Shown here: in pieces, positions 52,901 through 63,448 of the stretch
How positions within the stretch are numbered: position 1 is the first letter of the stretch
Layout: each line of letters begins with the position of its first letter
Origin: Lysobacterales bacterium PRO7
GTDB lineage: Bacteria; Pseudomonadota; Gammaproteobacteria; Xanthomonadales; Rhodanobacteraceae
Length of the DNA: 64,000 nucleotides
Assembly: GCA_021404785.1 (NCBI GenBank)
Contig: QWHH01000002.1
Span: 124,001-188,000 of the forward strand
Direction: 5' to 3'
Notes under the pieces: generated by a model
Told to the model about the DNA's origin: nothing
The model's input: only the letters and a program-made list of their open reading frames with translations
The model's database searches: none
Position numbers and translations under genes: made by a program

Positions 52901-53848
52901 CCATTGCAGGTGGCTGCCGGCGACCGGATTGTTGCCAGAAATCTGCCCGGTGATGATGCGGTCCTGGCGTTCATCCATCTTGTGCGGTGTCTGGTAGGAC
53001 TGGATCGACACCACGTCCGGACGTGCCGCCAGAGCCGACAACTGTCCGGCCTGCTGTTCCACCACGAGGTTGCGGTATTGACCGATCGAGAAATCCTGGA
53101 CGATGCGCGCATTGCCCAGCGAGGCAAGCGTTTCGGCGTTGACCGCGGCGTCCGCATACAACTGCACGGATAGCAAACCACCGTTGTCGTTTACGCGCAA
53201 AGCACCTGGATCAACACGCTCGGCTTCGGCGTAGGGCGCCGCGTACTGGACGACATTTGCCGCCAGGCGAGACGCTAGCGATGTGCCAAGCTGCTGCAGG
53301 GTTTCGGTCTTGCCATAGACCAGGTAGGCGTTTTCCGGAATCGGCGTAACGATGTCCACGCCGCTGCGCGCAAGCGCTGCATACCACTCTGGTCGGATCG
53401 GGCCGCTGAACTGCACCAGCGCCATGCCAGTGCCGCCGGGCTTGCCATAACTGCGCTGGGTTCGTTCCTTCGCCACCGCACCGGTCGTGTCCAGCGCACC
53501 ACTGTTGAGCAGGACAAGGTTCATGCGGTCGGCGAGTACGGCGCCGGAAAGCGTTTGCACGGAATTTCCGGTCGCCATCCGGACCAGGCTGAACGTTTCG
53601 TAGTCCACCGCCTTGCCGGACGATGCCGCACGGCGGTACTTCGAATCGCGCGACACGATGAATTTGTGTTCGTCGCCGGCGCTGCGATACGTATCCATCT
53701 GCAAGTCGAGCAAGGACGGCAACTGCTGGGTCGCCCCCTTGGTATCGGCCGGTCGTGCCGGCTGCGCCAGCGGGTTGCCGGCACGCAAATCGCTCGCGCC
53801 CAATACCAGCGCGGCCGCAATCGCGGCCGACAGAATCTTCGTCTTCAT
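49955..53848 (-). CDS. Secreted S8 subtilisin-like protease, 1297 aa
   Basis: A large exported serine protease. After a signal peptide (ending near SDLRAGN) and a long N-terminal propeptide-like region comes the S8 domain. The triad is Asp 338 (NLSDSGIDNG), His 386 (QDGHGT) and Ser 628 (SSGTSHSTP). The Asn of the oxyanion hole is in VVFAAGNAGSGS. C-terminal beta-rich domains follow, including a domain near 1150-1260 of DUF11 type (VDLAVTVRNQRVNVQEGQSA). The last residues read DSDPVVLFADGFDEVPPNE, a tail seen in many secreted xanthomonad proteins and possibly a targeting signal. It is a stand-alone gene with no partner. Confidence 0.9.
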   Translation of the reverse strand: MKTKILSAAIAAALVLGASDLRAGNPLAQPARPADTKGATQQLPSLLDLQMDTYRSAGDEHKFIVSRDSKYRRAASSGKAVDYETFSLVRMATGNSVQTLSGAVLADRMNLVLLNSGALDTTGAVAKERTQRSYGKPGGTGMALVQFSGPIRPEWYAALARSGVDIVTPIPENAYLVYGKTETLQQLGTSLASRLAANVVQYAAPYAEAERVDPGALRVNDNGGLLSVQLYADAAVNAETLASLGNARIVQDFSIGQYRNLVVEQQAGQLSALAARPDVVSIQSYQTPHKMDERQDRIITGQISGNNPVAGSHLQWLADHGFTQAQFDTSNFRVNLSDSGIDNGTTTPNHFALHVGGVYNGPSRIVYNRLVGTPNSGSTLAGQDGHGTLNSHVIGGYVGTASPFDAAPHADGLGFHYDLGVAPFVKIGSSVIFDPSTYTNPNLSTLENQSYSDGSRISSNSWGASSSSYSSDAQTFDKLVRDAQSATAGNQEMVVVFAAGNAGSGSGTVGTPGTAKNVITVGASENVQAFGAADQCGIADAGADSANDIISFSSRGPTSDGRKKPDIMAPGTHVTGGVWQQSLLDPAVSANGGASPTFDATGVCAGPGTSNFFPTGGQQWYTASSGTSHSTPAVAGAAALVRQWFINHAIAAPSPAMTKAFLTNAAHYMNGTGANDTLPSNNQGLGLMDLDRSFDSVSRILSDEDGARMFTATGQIQVLTGAVVDATQPLRISLAWTDQPGPTSGAAWVNNLDLTVTVNGSEYKGNVFSGANSVTGGSADPSNNLESVFLPAGLPVGTVVAITVTAANIAGDGVPGNASALDQDFALVGYNLQTVLTPAVAADGLTQTAENGTPANGLPDPGELVAYDLSLHNVGTGDTTDVVAELQPTGGVVQTDLPRDYGVLTAGGASAVRNFPFLVDPGLTCGAPLVLTWNLSDAGNPLGTVVKNLTVGGTATTATPIENFDGVTAPALPSGWVNVNTGVGNPWVTSVTTPNSAPNAAFTDDPSNVSDKKLTTPVIAVPVAAETHLKFRQKYDLEASTSSTTAYDGAVLEISQDGGATFNDILAAGGTFVTGAYNRKVSSSFSNPLGGRQAWSGNSGAYQDVDVLLPSAVSGQNVQFRWRVGSDNLVAKTGYWFDDVQLTSSNPSCATTPPTGVDLAVTVRNQRVNVQEGQSATYTVVVSNVGMTPTANARVLVPVPAGITGFSAWTCAVAGSGSCASASGSGAIDTTVSLGAGESATFSINADIDTVEQMVDFTASVVPPLGQIDANPADNTATDSDPVVLFADGFDEVPPNE

Positions 53849-54040
53849 TGGAACCCCAGATTGTGTTTGCGCCAGCGATTGCGCTCCGAGCGCAACGCCA
53901 GCACGGCTTCAGTTGCAGGACATTCCCATGCCTGTTATCCCCGCGGCAATTATGGCTGCATGCGAGTCACAACCGCAAGGGCGATCACCCATTCGTCGCC
54001 CTGCTTTGCGTGAAGTATTCGTGACGCATCCGCAACGAAT

Positions 54041-57000
54041 CTAGGGCAGATCCTTGCCTTCCGGCGCATCGTGCAGTCGCACCTGATCTGCGGCGGGCAC
54101 GCGGACTTCTGCTTTTCCGACGGATTTGAGCGCGGCATTCAGCGCGGCCAGTTCACCCTTCTGCACCGCATCCCAGCGCTTGAGCGCGCGATCCAGTCGC
54201 GCATTCGCCGCCGCGACGACTTCGCGCTGCGGCTGTGTCGGTGCGCGGTCGCTGCCTTCCAGATCACCAGCGACGGCAGAAAGCACGCCGCCGATGTCGC
54301 CGAGGTTTTCACTGTCGACGCCCTCACCCGACTTCAGCGGCGCGACGGCCGACTTGTACTTCGCGAGCGCGGCGGCAACGGATTTGTCATTCGCCGAATC
54401 GCCGAGTTTTTCGATTTGTTCGTGCGCAGCGCGGATTTGTCCATAGCCGACAAAATCACGGTCGAGCGACTTTTCCGTTTCGGTGCCGAACGCCAGGTTC
54501 GCCGCAATCGCGGAGGAATCCAGCGCTACGCGCGGATCGGGCACGACTTTCAAAGGCACGGTCTGCGTCCTGCCATCGACGATCAAGGCCACTGTGTAAT
54601 CGCCGGGTGCGACGAGCATGCCCTGTGGCACGATTGGTGTGCCATCACGGAATACCGCATTGATGCCGTAGTCGTAGTGTGCCGCGCGTGGACGCGGCAG
54701 GCGCAGGTCCCACGCGAAACGGTGCATGCCGGCGGTCGCAGACAGTTGCAACGGCGGCTTGGTCCAGGATTCGGTGAAATAGCGCTCGGCATCCGGTACG
54801 GTTTCGGGCTTGTCGCTGGCGTAACGGCGGATGACTTTTCCGGACCCATCGCGGATTTCGAGCACGACATTCCTGGCCGCACGCGCGAGCCGGTAATCGA
54901 TGATCGCGCCATTCGGCGGATTCTCGCCCAGCGGCGTGTCGGCCGGCGGCGGTGTGTCCTTGTTCTGGCTGGCGCGTACGCGGATCGCCGGTGCGGGATT
55001 GAACAGCACGTCGGTATTGGCGGCCAGCTTCGCGTGCTGGCGCAACGGGGTCACGTCGTCGAGTACCCACAGCGCGCGGCCTTGCGTGGCGGCGATCAGA
55101 TCGCCGTCGTGCACGAGCAGGTCGCGCACCCAGGCCGTCGGCAGGTTGTTCTGCAGCGATTGCCAGTGCGCGCCATCATCGAAGGACACGAATACGCCAA
55201 CATCAGTACCGGCATAGAGCAATCCGGCCGTCGTCGGATCAGAACGCACCACGTCGGCGAAATGTCCCGCCGGCAGTCCCGCGCTGATGTCGGTCCAGGT
55301 CTTGCCACCATCGTGCGTGCGCAAGATGCGCGGTGCGAAATCGTCCTGACGGTGGTTGTCGACGGCGATGTACACCGTGTCCTTGCGCGCGGCGGAAACA
55401 TCGACGCTGGCGATCTTGGCCCATGCCGGCACGAGTTTGGGCGTCACGTTTGCCCAGTGCTTGCCGCCGTCGAGCGTTCGCTGGATGAGGCCGTCGTCGG
55501 TGCCGATCCAGATTTCGTCGTTGTCGCGCGGCGACAGGCCAATGGAGAAGATCACACCGTAGCCGCACTCTCGCGCCGCGGGCGCTGCGAGATTCTTGTC
55601 GCAGTCTTTCGCGTGCGGATCTTTCGCTGACAAGTCCGGACTGATCGTCTGCCAGGTTGCGCCCTTGTCGAGCGAGCGGAACAGCACCTGCGCGCCCTGG
55701 TACAGCGGGTATGGCGCGACCGGTGACGCCGCGATCGGCGTGATCCATGTGTAGCGGTATTTCACCGACGTTGGCCGCTCGCCGTAGGTCGACAACGGCC
55801 ACGGCGAGATGTTCTGCACCTCGCCGGTGCGCGCATCCCAGCGCGACAGGCGTCCGCCGAGGCCGGAGCCGTAGACGATGTTCGCATCCTGCGGGTCGGG
55901 AATGTCGTAATCGCGCTCGTCGCCGCCAACCGGATGCCAGTCGCGGAAACTCAGGGCGCCGTAGTCGCTGCGGCTGGACGCACCGACCGTGCCCGAATCC
56001 TGCTGGCCGGAATAGATCCAGTACGGAAAGCGGTTGTCGGCGGCCAGATGGTAGAACTGCCCGGTCGGCTGGTTGTACCAGTCGCTCCAGTGCGCGCCGC
56101 CGTCGACACTTACCACCGTGCCCTGGTCGCTGGCGGTGATGATGTGATCCGGATGTTTGGGATTGATCCAGACGAAATGGTAGTCGTCGCCGCCGGGCGC
56201 GCCCTTGAAGATGCGCCAGGTCTTGCCGCCATCGTCGGATACGCGGATCGATTGACCCGTTGCATAGACGCGATCGCGATTCGATGGATCGACCGTGATG
56301 CGCGAGAAGTAATCGTTTTCCAGCCAACTTTCGCCGCTTACGCGCGTCCAGTTCGCACCGGCGTCGTCGGAACGGTACAGGCCGCCTTCGTCCACTGCGC
56401 CGGCATGCGGCACGTTGCCTGAGTATGGCGCGGCATTGACGACCGCGTAGACGCGGCCGCCGCTGGCAGTCGCCAATCCGATGCGTCCCAGCGTCGCCTG
56501 TGGCCAGCCATGTCCAGTGATGGGCTTCCAGCTCACGCCGCCATCAGTGGATTTGTATACGCCACTGCCCGGCCCCGCGTTTGGCTGGAAATACGACAGC
56601 CACGGAAAGTTGCGCACCTGCCACGCCGCCGCATAGACGATATTCGAGTCGTTCGGATCGGCAGCGAGATCGACCACGCCGGTATCGGCATTGACGAACA
56701 AGGTTTGTTTCCAGGTCTTGCCGCCGTTGGTGGAGCGGAACACACCACGTTCCTTGTTCGGCCCGAAGTAATGTCCGAGCGCTCCGACAAGCACGGTGTT
56801 GGCATCGCGCGGATCGACAAGAATCCGGCCGATGTGGCGTGTGGAGGCGAGTCCAGCCGAAGTCCATGACTTTCCGCCATCCGTGGATTTGTATACTCCG
56901 GTGCCGGCGGCGACGTCATAGCGCGCGGCGACCTGACCGGTACCAACGTAGATTACTTCAGGATTGGATGGCGCGATCGCCAGCGCGCCAACCGCTGCCG

Positions 57001-57244
57001 CCGGCAGATCGCCCGCCACATGCCAGGTTGCGCCGGCGTCATCGGTCTTCCACACGCCACCGCCAGCCGCGCCGAAGTAGAACGTGTTCGGCTGGTCGGC
57101 AATGCCGTCCGCCATCGTCGCCCAACCGCCGCGGAACGGACCGACCAGGCGCCAATGCATTGCGCCTGCGATGTCGGTGCTTTGCGCGAAAGCGGCGGTG
57201 GAAATAAGCGCAAGTATTGCGGCAATGGTCTTCTTGGCGGACAT
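54041..57244 (-). CDS. Secreted BNR/sortilin-like beta-propeller protein, 1067 aa
   Basis: An exported protein (signal peptide ending STAAFAQS) built mainly of BNR/Asp-box repeats such as GVWKTDDAGATWHV, GVYKSTDGGKSWTS and GVYKSTDGGVSWKP. These form about two tandem propellers of the VPS10/sortilin-like (WD40/YVTN/BNR) type over residues 20-700. The C-terminal 300 residues have a different, domain-like composition, including an Ig-like segment (YTVALIVDGRTQTVPLKV). Some relatives are called glycosyl hydrolases, but sialidase catalytic residues were not recognised. The role is unknown. The 192-nt gap to the S8 gene contains no clear feature. Confidence 0.85.
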   Translation of the reverse strand: MSAKKTIAAILALISTAAFAQSTDIAGAMHWRLVGPFRGGWATMADGIADQPNTFYFGAAGGGVWKTDDAGATWHVAGDLPAAAVGALAIAPSNPEVIYVGTGQVAARYDVAAGTGVYKSTDGGKSWTSAGLASTRHIGRILVDPRDANTVLVGALGHYFGPNKERGVFRSTNGGKTWKQTLFVNADTGVVDLAADPNDSNIVYAAAWQVRNFPWLSYFQPNAGPGSGVYKSTDGGVSWKPITGHGWPQATLGRIGLATASGGRVYAVVNAAPYSGNVPHAGAVDEGGLYRSDDAGANWTRVSGESWLENDYFSRITVDPSNRDRVYATGQSIRVSDDGGKTWRIFKGAPGGDDYHFVWINPKHPDHIITASDQGTVVSVDGGAHWSDWYNQPTGQFYHLAADNRFPYWIYSGQQDSGTVGASSRSDYGALSFRDWHPVGGDERDYDIPDPQDANIVYGSGLGGRLSRWDARTGEVQNISPWPLSTYGERPTSVKYRYTWITPIAASPVAPYPLYQGAQVLFRSLDKGATWQTISPDLSAKDPHAKDCDKNLAAPAARECGYGVIFSIGLSPRDNDEIWIGTDDGLIQRTLDGGKHWANVTPKLVPAWAKIASVDVSAARKDTVYIAVDNHRQDDFAPRILRTHDGGKTWTDISAGLPAGHFADVVRSDPTTAGLLYAGTDVGVFVSFDDGAHWQSLQNNLPTAWVRDLLVHDGDLIAATQGRALWVLDDVTPLRQHAKLAANTDVLFNPAPAIRVRASQNKDTPPPADTPLGENPPNGAIIDYRLARAARNVVLEIRDGSGKVIRRYASDKPETVPDAERYFTESWTKPPLQLSATAGMHRFAWDLRLPRPRAAHYDYGINAVFRDGTPIVPQGMLVAPGDYTVALIVDGRTQTVPLKVVPDPRVALDSSAIAANLAFGTETEKSLDRDFVGYGQIRAAHEQIEKLGDSANDKSVAAALAKYKSAVAPLKSGEGVDSENLGDIGGVLSAVAGDLEGSDRAPTQPQREVVAAANARLDRALKRWDAVQKGELAALNAALKSVGKAEVRVPAADQVRLHDAPEGKDLP

Positions 57245-57267
57245 GGCAACGCTCCTGTTACAAGGCT

Positions 57268-57353
57268 GTCATTCCGGCAGGGACTGCCGGAATCCAGTGG
57301 CCAAGGATGGCATCCATGCAGTCTGGATACCGGCAATCCATGCCGGTATGACG
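57268..57353. repeat. REP-like paired-palindrome element, copy 2
   Basis: Two hairpins, ATTCCGGCA-gggac-TGCCGGAAT (57271-57293) and ATACCGGCA-atcca-TGCCGGTAT (57327-57349), with the same flanking words as the element at 35142 (GTCATTCC..., GGAATCCAG..., TGGAT.CCGG..., ATGAC). It lies between purA and the propeller gene. Confidence 0.75.
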
Positions 57354-57364
57354 AGTCAATACGG

Positions 57365-58681
<1,317 letters not shown>

Positions 58682-59569
58682 TTATTCGTGCGTGCCGCGA
58701 TACTTCTTCTCGCCTGCGGTCACGCGCATCTTCATGCGGTTTTGCGCAGTCGGCAGCGGACAGGTCGCGTACGGCGTAAACGCGCAAGGCGGATTGTAAG
58801 CCTTGTTGAAATCGATGACGACCTTGCCGTCCTTGGGCGGTTCGGTGTAGACGAAACGTGCGGCCCCATAGGTTTCGTGGCCGCTGGTCTTGTCCGCGAA
58901 TACGAGGAAAAGGTTGGTATCGCCCGGCGTTTCGATCACCGGTTCCAGCCGATACGTCTTGCCGTCGCGCTCGAATACCGCCGCGCCCGGCACGACGACC
59001 TTGTCGACCTGGCCGAGGATATTCGGCTCCTCGACTTCATGCGGCGGATCGTAGGCCTCCCATTTCGCCTCGACGCGCCAGCTCGCGTCGATCGGAAAAT
59101 AATCGATGCCGAGGAAATGCGTGCGCGTCGGCGCCTCGCTGTCTTTCACGCGCAGGCCGTATTTGTCGCCGCGCTGGACCAGATAGAAACTCACCGTGCC
59201 GAACGCAATCGTGGTCGGTTTGTCATGGCTGTCGTCGAGCAGCTCGGCCTCGCGGATGGATTTTCCATCGATCGTCGCCCCGGACTTTGCATCCAGCGCG
59301 ATCGTGGCCTTGCCGCCGGTCAGCGTGATCGTGCCCAGATGCGCCGGAGCCTTCGCCAGCACGATGTCGTTGCCTGAGGCCGAGCCGAGCGTGTTCTTGC
59401 CATCGCGCAGCCAGTCCAACCCGACCAACGACAGCCATCCATGCGGCGCGCGCAAGTGTTCAACGCGCTCGTGTCGCCAATCCTGGATCTGCTTGACGTA
59501 GGTCGAATCAGCTGCAACGCCGGTGGTAGCGGCGAGCACCGCTGTCGCGAGCAACATCGAATTGATCAT
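58682..59569 (-). CDS. DUF1684 domain secreted protein
   Basis: A 295-residue exported protein (signal peptide MINSMLLATAVLAATTGVAAD). The DUF1684 motifs are present: DWRHERVEHLRAPHGWLSLVGLDWL, FLGIDYFPIDASWRVEAKWE and the C-terminal DFNKAYNPPCAFTPYATCPLP. The family's function is unknown; the conserved WLSLVGL, GIDYFPID and NPPCAFTPYATCPLP blocks suggest a beta-rich fold with conserved Cys. It sits between purA and mutL on the same strand, perhaps co-transcribed. Confidence 0.9.
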   Translation of the reverse strand: MINSMLLATAVLAATTGVAADSTYVKQIQDWRHERVEHLRAPHGWLSLVGLDWLRDGKNTLGSASGNDIVLAKAPAHLGTITLTGGKATIALDAKSGATIDGKSIREAELLDDSHDKPTTIAFGTVSFYLVQRGDKYGLRVKDSEAPTRTHFLGIDYFPIDASWRVEAKWEAYDPPHEVEEPNILGQVDKVVVPGAAVFERDGKTYRLEPVIETPGDTNLFLVFADKTSGHETYGAARFVYTEPPKDGKVVIDFNKAYNPPCAFTPYATCPLPTAQNRMKMRVTAGEKKYRGTHE

Positions 59570-59598
59570 GGAATTCTCCGCAAACCAATCAGCCGGGA

Positions 59599-61368
59599 TC
59601 AGCGACCCCTGAGAAACATCTTGTCCAGCTCAGCGACGGACAACTGCACCCAGGTCGGGCGGCCGTGGTTGCACTGGCCCGAACGCTCGGTCGCTTCCAT
59701 CTCGCGCAAGAGTGCGTTCATTTCCGGCAAAGTCAAGCGCCGATTGGCACGGATGGAGCCGTGGCAGGCCATCGTGGAAAGGATTTCGTTCTGGGTTTCC
59801 TCCAGCCGGCGCGAATTGCCATGCGTGGCAAGATCAGCCAGCACGTCGCGCACGAGGCCGCCGACGTCGGCGCCATCGAGGATTCCGGGATAACGCTTGA
59901 CGATCACGCCCTGCGGACCGCTGCGCGCGATCTCGAATCCGAGCACCGCAAGTTCGTCGCCATGCTCCTGTGCCGCAGCTGCCTCGCGCTCGCTCAGCGC
60001 CAGGCTCAGCGGCACCAGCAACGTCTGCGAATGGATGCCGTCGCAAGCGCGCGCCATCTTGAGCTTCTCATAGGTGATGCGCTCGTGCGCGGCGTGCATG
60101 TCCACGAGGATCAGGCCCTGCGCGTTCTCGGCCAGCACGTAGATGCCGGCAAGTTGGGCCAGCGCGAAACCGAGCGGCGGCACATCTCTCGATGCGTTTT
60201 CCGGCATCGGTATGTCGTTCGACGCCAAGTGTGCCGATGCAGCACCAAACAACGCCGCGTAATCGGCGAGCGGCTCGCGCACGCCAAGCCCCAAACCCGA
60301 CTGTGCTATCGGGCGATAATCCGGCGCGACAGCCAGCGCTGCGTGCGTCGACGACGTTTCCGCACCGGCTCTCGTCCCCGCCAGCGCCTCGTTGAGCGTG
60401 CGATACAGGAAATCGTGCACGAGCCGGCTTTCGCGAAAACGCACCTCGGACTTGGCCGGATGCACGTTCACGTCCACGCCTTCTGGCGGCAGTTCCAGGA
60501 ACAGCACGTAGGCCGGATGACGGCCATGGAACAGCACATCGGCATAGGCCTGGCGCACCGCATGCGTGACGACGCGATCGCGCACGAGGCGTCCGTTGAC
60601 GTAGAAGAATTGCTGATCGGGCTGGCTGCGCGAAGCCGTCGGCAGGCCGAGCCAGCCCGACAGGCGCATGCCCGCGCCGGCGTGATCCACGCGCAGGCTG
60701 TTGGCCGGAAATTCGTCGCCGAGGATATCGCCGACGCGCGTGGCGAGTGCCCCTTCGTCGTTTGCCGGCCGCAGCAGGCGCACCGGCTTGGCATTGTGCG
60801 ACAGGCGGATCTCAACATCGGGCCGCGCCAGCGCGATGGCCTTGACCAACTCGTCGATATGGCCGAACTCGGTGCGCTCGGCGCGCAGGAACTTGCGCCG
60901 CGCCGGCACGCCGTGGAAAAGGTCGCGCACCTCGATCGTCGTGCCCGGCGGATGCTGCGCCGGGCGCGCCGCGTCAAGCCTGCCGCCCTCGCGCGCGACC
61001 CGCCAGGCCGCGTCCGCCCCCGCCGCACGCGAGGTCAGCGCGAAGCGCGACACCGAGGCGATCGATGCCAGCGCCTCGCCGCGAAACCCGAGCGTCCGCA
61101 CATGTTCGAGGTCTTCGAGCGTCGCGATCTTGCTGGTCGCGTGCTGAGCGAGCGCCAGCGGCAGTTCGTCGGCGGGAATCCCGCCGCCGTCGTCGCGCAC
61201 GCGGATCAGGCGCGCACCACCGTCCTCGATGTCGATTTCCAGCCGCGTGGCACCCGCATCAAGGCTGTTCTCGATGAGTTCCTTGACTACGGATGCGGGC
61301 CGTTCCACCACCTCGCCGGCGGCGATCTGGTTGACGAGTTCGGGGGAAAGCGGACGAATGCGCGGCAC
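59599..61368 (-). CDS. mutL: DNA mismatch repair protein MutL (endonuclease-type)
   Basis: A 589-residue mismatch repair protein. The N-terminal GHKL ATPase is complete ([30 protein letters not shown] and the [12 protein letters not shown] loop). The C-terminal dimerisation domain carries the metal-binding motif [12 protein letters not shown] (Asp 423 to Glu 434), the [11 protein letters not shown] block and CNHGRPT. These are the hallmarks of MutL proteins that nick DNA themselves, with Gln of the usual DQHA changed to Met. E. coli MutL lacks them and relies on MutH. Endonuclease activity is therefore inferred, not shown. Confidence 0.95.
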   Translation of the reverse strand: MPRIRPLSPELVNQIAAGEVVERPASVVKELIENSLDAGATRLEIDIEDGGARLIRVRDDGGGIPADELPLALAQHATSKIATLEDLEHVRTLGFRGEALASIASVSRFALTSRAAGADAAWRVAREGGRLDAARPAQHPPGTTIEVRDLFHGVPARRKFLRAERTEFGHIDELVKAIALARPDVEIRLSHNAKPVRLLRPANDEGALATRVGDILGDEFPANSLRVDHAGAGMRLSGWLGLPTASRSQPDQQFFYVNGRLVRDRVVTHAVRQAYADVLFHGRHPAYVLFLELPPEGVDVNVHPAKSEVRFRESRLVHDFLYRTLNEALAGTRAGAETSSTHAALAVAPDYRPIAQSGLGLGVREPLADYAALFGAASAHLASNDIPMPENASRDVPPLGFALAQLAGIYVLAENAQGLILVDMHAAHERITYEKLKMARACDGIHSQTLLVPLSLALSEREAAAAQEHGDELAVLGFEIARSGPQGVIVKRYPGILDGADVGGLVRDVLADLATHGNSRRLEETQNEILSTMACHGSIRANRRLTLPEMNALLREMEATERSGQCNHGRPTWVQLSVAELDKMFLRGR

Positions 61369-61480
61369 ACGCGCATTCTAGCCAATCCGGCGCGCGACTG
61401 CGTTTCAAGTGACCGTAAATCCTCACCGTTCTGGCGGGAATCCCCGACTGCCGCCCAGGCAACCCGGTGTGAGGTGCGGC

Positions 61481-61960
61481 TCAAGGCGGACTGAGTTTCC
61501 TTCGCCGCAAAATTGCACGGAGCGCCGGCGTGCCCTTGAGGCGAAGATATTTCTTCTCGATCACGCGGCGATCAATGGTTTCCATCTTGCGTGCGATCGC
61601 GGCGCAAGCAAACGCGCGCTCGTTTCCGTATTTCGTTATTCCCCAGCAAATACCACCGGGCTTGCCCGGCCAGGATGCCTGCCACGCGTAATGGTCATGG
61701 CCACGCCGCTTGCTATGCTTGAGTTGCACGCCGACGATGCCCGACGAGTTTCGCTGCGTCATCCGGCCCTTCGCCGGAATCGCCGCAGGAAGCTTCGGTT
61801 TCAATTTTTTCAGCCAGGACGAAGCAGCCGTTTCCGCAGCAGTCCAGGTCCTGAATTCGGCCAGGCCGAAGTTCCTGGCATGCAATTGCCCAGCCCGCGT
61901 TACCCGTGCAGTAACGCAGCGCGATGCGATGTTGCGCGTGATATTGGAAACCCGCCTCAT
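61481..61960 (-). CDS. AP2-domain-like small protein
   Basis: A roughly 159-residue protein. Its C-terminal half (SSGIVGVQLKHSKRRGHDHYAWQASWPGKPGG then WGITKYGNERAFACAAIARKM) fits the AP2/ERF DNA-binding fold with 'GVxxx..Y.W.ASW....K..FS..KYG...A'. The N-terminal half resembles the same fold more weakly. Bacterial AP2 proteins are often linked to mobile elements or HNH endonucleases, but no nuclease is seen here. The first Met at 62023 would extend the protein by 21 residues; I chose 61960 (MRRVSNITRN) with GAGG upstream. Confidence 0.6.
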   Translation of the reverse strand: MRRVSNITRNIASRCVTARVTRAGQLHARNFGLAEFRTWTAAETAASSWLKKLKPKLPAAIPAKGRMTQRNSSGIVGVQLKHSKRRGHDHYAWQASWPGKPGGICWGITKYGNERAFACAAIARKMETIDRRVIEKKYLRLKGTPALRAILRRRKLSPP

Positions 61961-62060
61961 GATCGGCTTCGCCTCAGCCAACGGCAATGGCCGCGATGCG
62001 CGACAGTCTACCGCAATCGGCACACTGCTGTCCGATTGGGTGAATTGTTAGCGAGGCGTG

Positions 62061-63335
62061 TTATTCCGATGCAGCGCGCGACTGCATGCCGCGATAGATC
62101 AGGTACGGCTCGGCCTGGCCGTTGATCACGGCCTCGTCGACGACGACCTTGGAGACGTGCTCGAGCGAGGGCAGCTCATACATCGTGTCGAGCAGAACCT
62201 GTTCGAGGATCGTGCGCAGTCCACGCGCGCCGGTCTTGCGCTTGAGCGCCTTGCGCGCGACGGCGAGCAGCGCGTCGTTGCGGAACTCGAGCTCGGCGCC
62301 TTCGAGCTCGAACATGCGCTTGAACTGCTTGACGATGGCGTTCTTCGGCTCGGTCAGTATCTTGATCAGCGCCGCTTCGTCGAGTTCTTCGAGCGTGGCG
62401 ACGACCGGCAGGCGGCCGACGAATTCGGGGATTAGCCCATACTTGACCAGATCGCCGGGCTCGACGTCAGCCAGCACCTTGCCGACATTGGTTTGCTTGC
62501 TCTTGCTGCGCACTTCGGCAGCAAAACCGATGCCGGTGGATTCGGAGCGCTGCTGGATGACCTTGTCCAGGCCCGAAAACGCGCCGCCGCAGATGAACAG
62601 GATGTTCTTGGTGTCGACCTGCAGGAATTCCTGCTGCGGATGCTTGCGCCCGCCCTGCGGCGGCACCGAAGCCATGGTGCCTTCGATGAGCTTGAGCAGG
62701 GCCTGCTGCACGCCTTCGCCGGAGACATCGCGCGTGATCGACGGGTTTTCGCTCTTGCGCGAGATCTTGTCGATTTCGTCGATGTAGACAATGCCCGACT
62801 GCGCCTTCTCGACGTCGTACTCGCATTTCTGCAGAAGCTTCTGGATGATGTTCTCGACGTCCTCACCCACGTAACCGGCTTCCGTCAGCGTGGTCGCGTC
62901 GGCAATCGTGAACGGCACGTTGAGCAGCCGCGCCAGCGTTTCGGCGAGCAAGGTCTTGCCCGATCCGGTCGGCCCGATCAAAAGGATGTTGGACTTGGCC
63001 AGCTCGACTTCGTCGTTGGCCTTGCGCGAATCGAGTCGCTTGTAATGGTTGTAGACGGCGACCGCGAGTACCTTTTTGGCGCGGCTCTGCCCGATCACGT
63101 ACTGATCGAGTACGTCCATGATTTCGCGCGGCTTCGGCAGGTGACTCTTCTTGCCGGCGTTCTTTTCCTCGAGTTCCTCGCGGATGATGTCGTTGCACAA
63201 CTCGACGCACTCGTCGCAGATGTACACGCTCGGGCCCGCAATCAGCTTGCGCACCTCGTGCTGGCTCTTTCCGCAGAACGAGCAGTACAGGATCTTGCTG
63301 CTGTCGCCTGATCGGCCCTGGCGCTCGTCGCTCAT
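62061..63335 (-). CDS. clpX: ATP-dependent Clp protease ATP-binding subunit ClpX
   Basis: A 424-residue AAA+ unfoldase that feeds substrates to ClpP. The N-terminal zinc-binding domain has Cys 18, 21, 40 and 43. The Walker A is GPTGSGKT at 121-128, Walker B and sensor regions follow, and the ClpP-docking loop (IGF) is represented by GIGFAAE. Length matches E. coli (424). It lies 113 nt downstream of clpP on the same strand. Confidence 0.98.
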   Translation of the reverse strand: MSDERQGRSGDSSKILYCSFCGKSQHEVRKLIAGPSVYICDECVELCNDIIREELEEKNAGKKSHLPKPREIMDVLDQYVIGQSRAKKVLAVAVYNHYKRLDSRKANDEVELAKSNILLIGPTGSGKTLLAETLARLLNVPFTIADATTLTEAGYVGEDVENIIQKLLQKCEYDVEKAQSGIVYIDEIDKISRKSENPSITRDVSGEGVQQALLKLIEGTMASVPPQGGRKHPQQEFLQVDTKNILFICGGAFSGLDKVIQQRSESTGIGFAAEVRSKSKQTNVGKVLADVEPGDLVKYGLIPEFVGRLPVVATLEELDEAALIKILTEPKNAIVKQFKRMFELEGAELEFRNDALLAVARKALKRKTGARGLRTILEQVLLDTMYELPSLEHVSKVVVDEAVINGQAEPYLIYRGMQSRAASE

Positions 63336-63448
63336 ACCCTTGAAACCCCGTCACTCATTGCGTTTTTAGAATACCACAGGCCCGCGCAAGTCCACCCGTC
63401 TCCGATGGACGGGGGTATTACGCGGGCAAATGGAGACAAAACAGGAAT

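Noticed and set aside
50765-53173. An 802-codon open frame on the plus strand opposite the S8 protease
   Set aside because: Antisense to a complete triad-bearing protease; composition is typical of a shadow frame.
53849-54040. A GGGCGA/TCGCCC stem between the S8 and propeller genes as a terminator
   Set aside because: Long loop and no T run on either strand.
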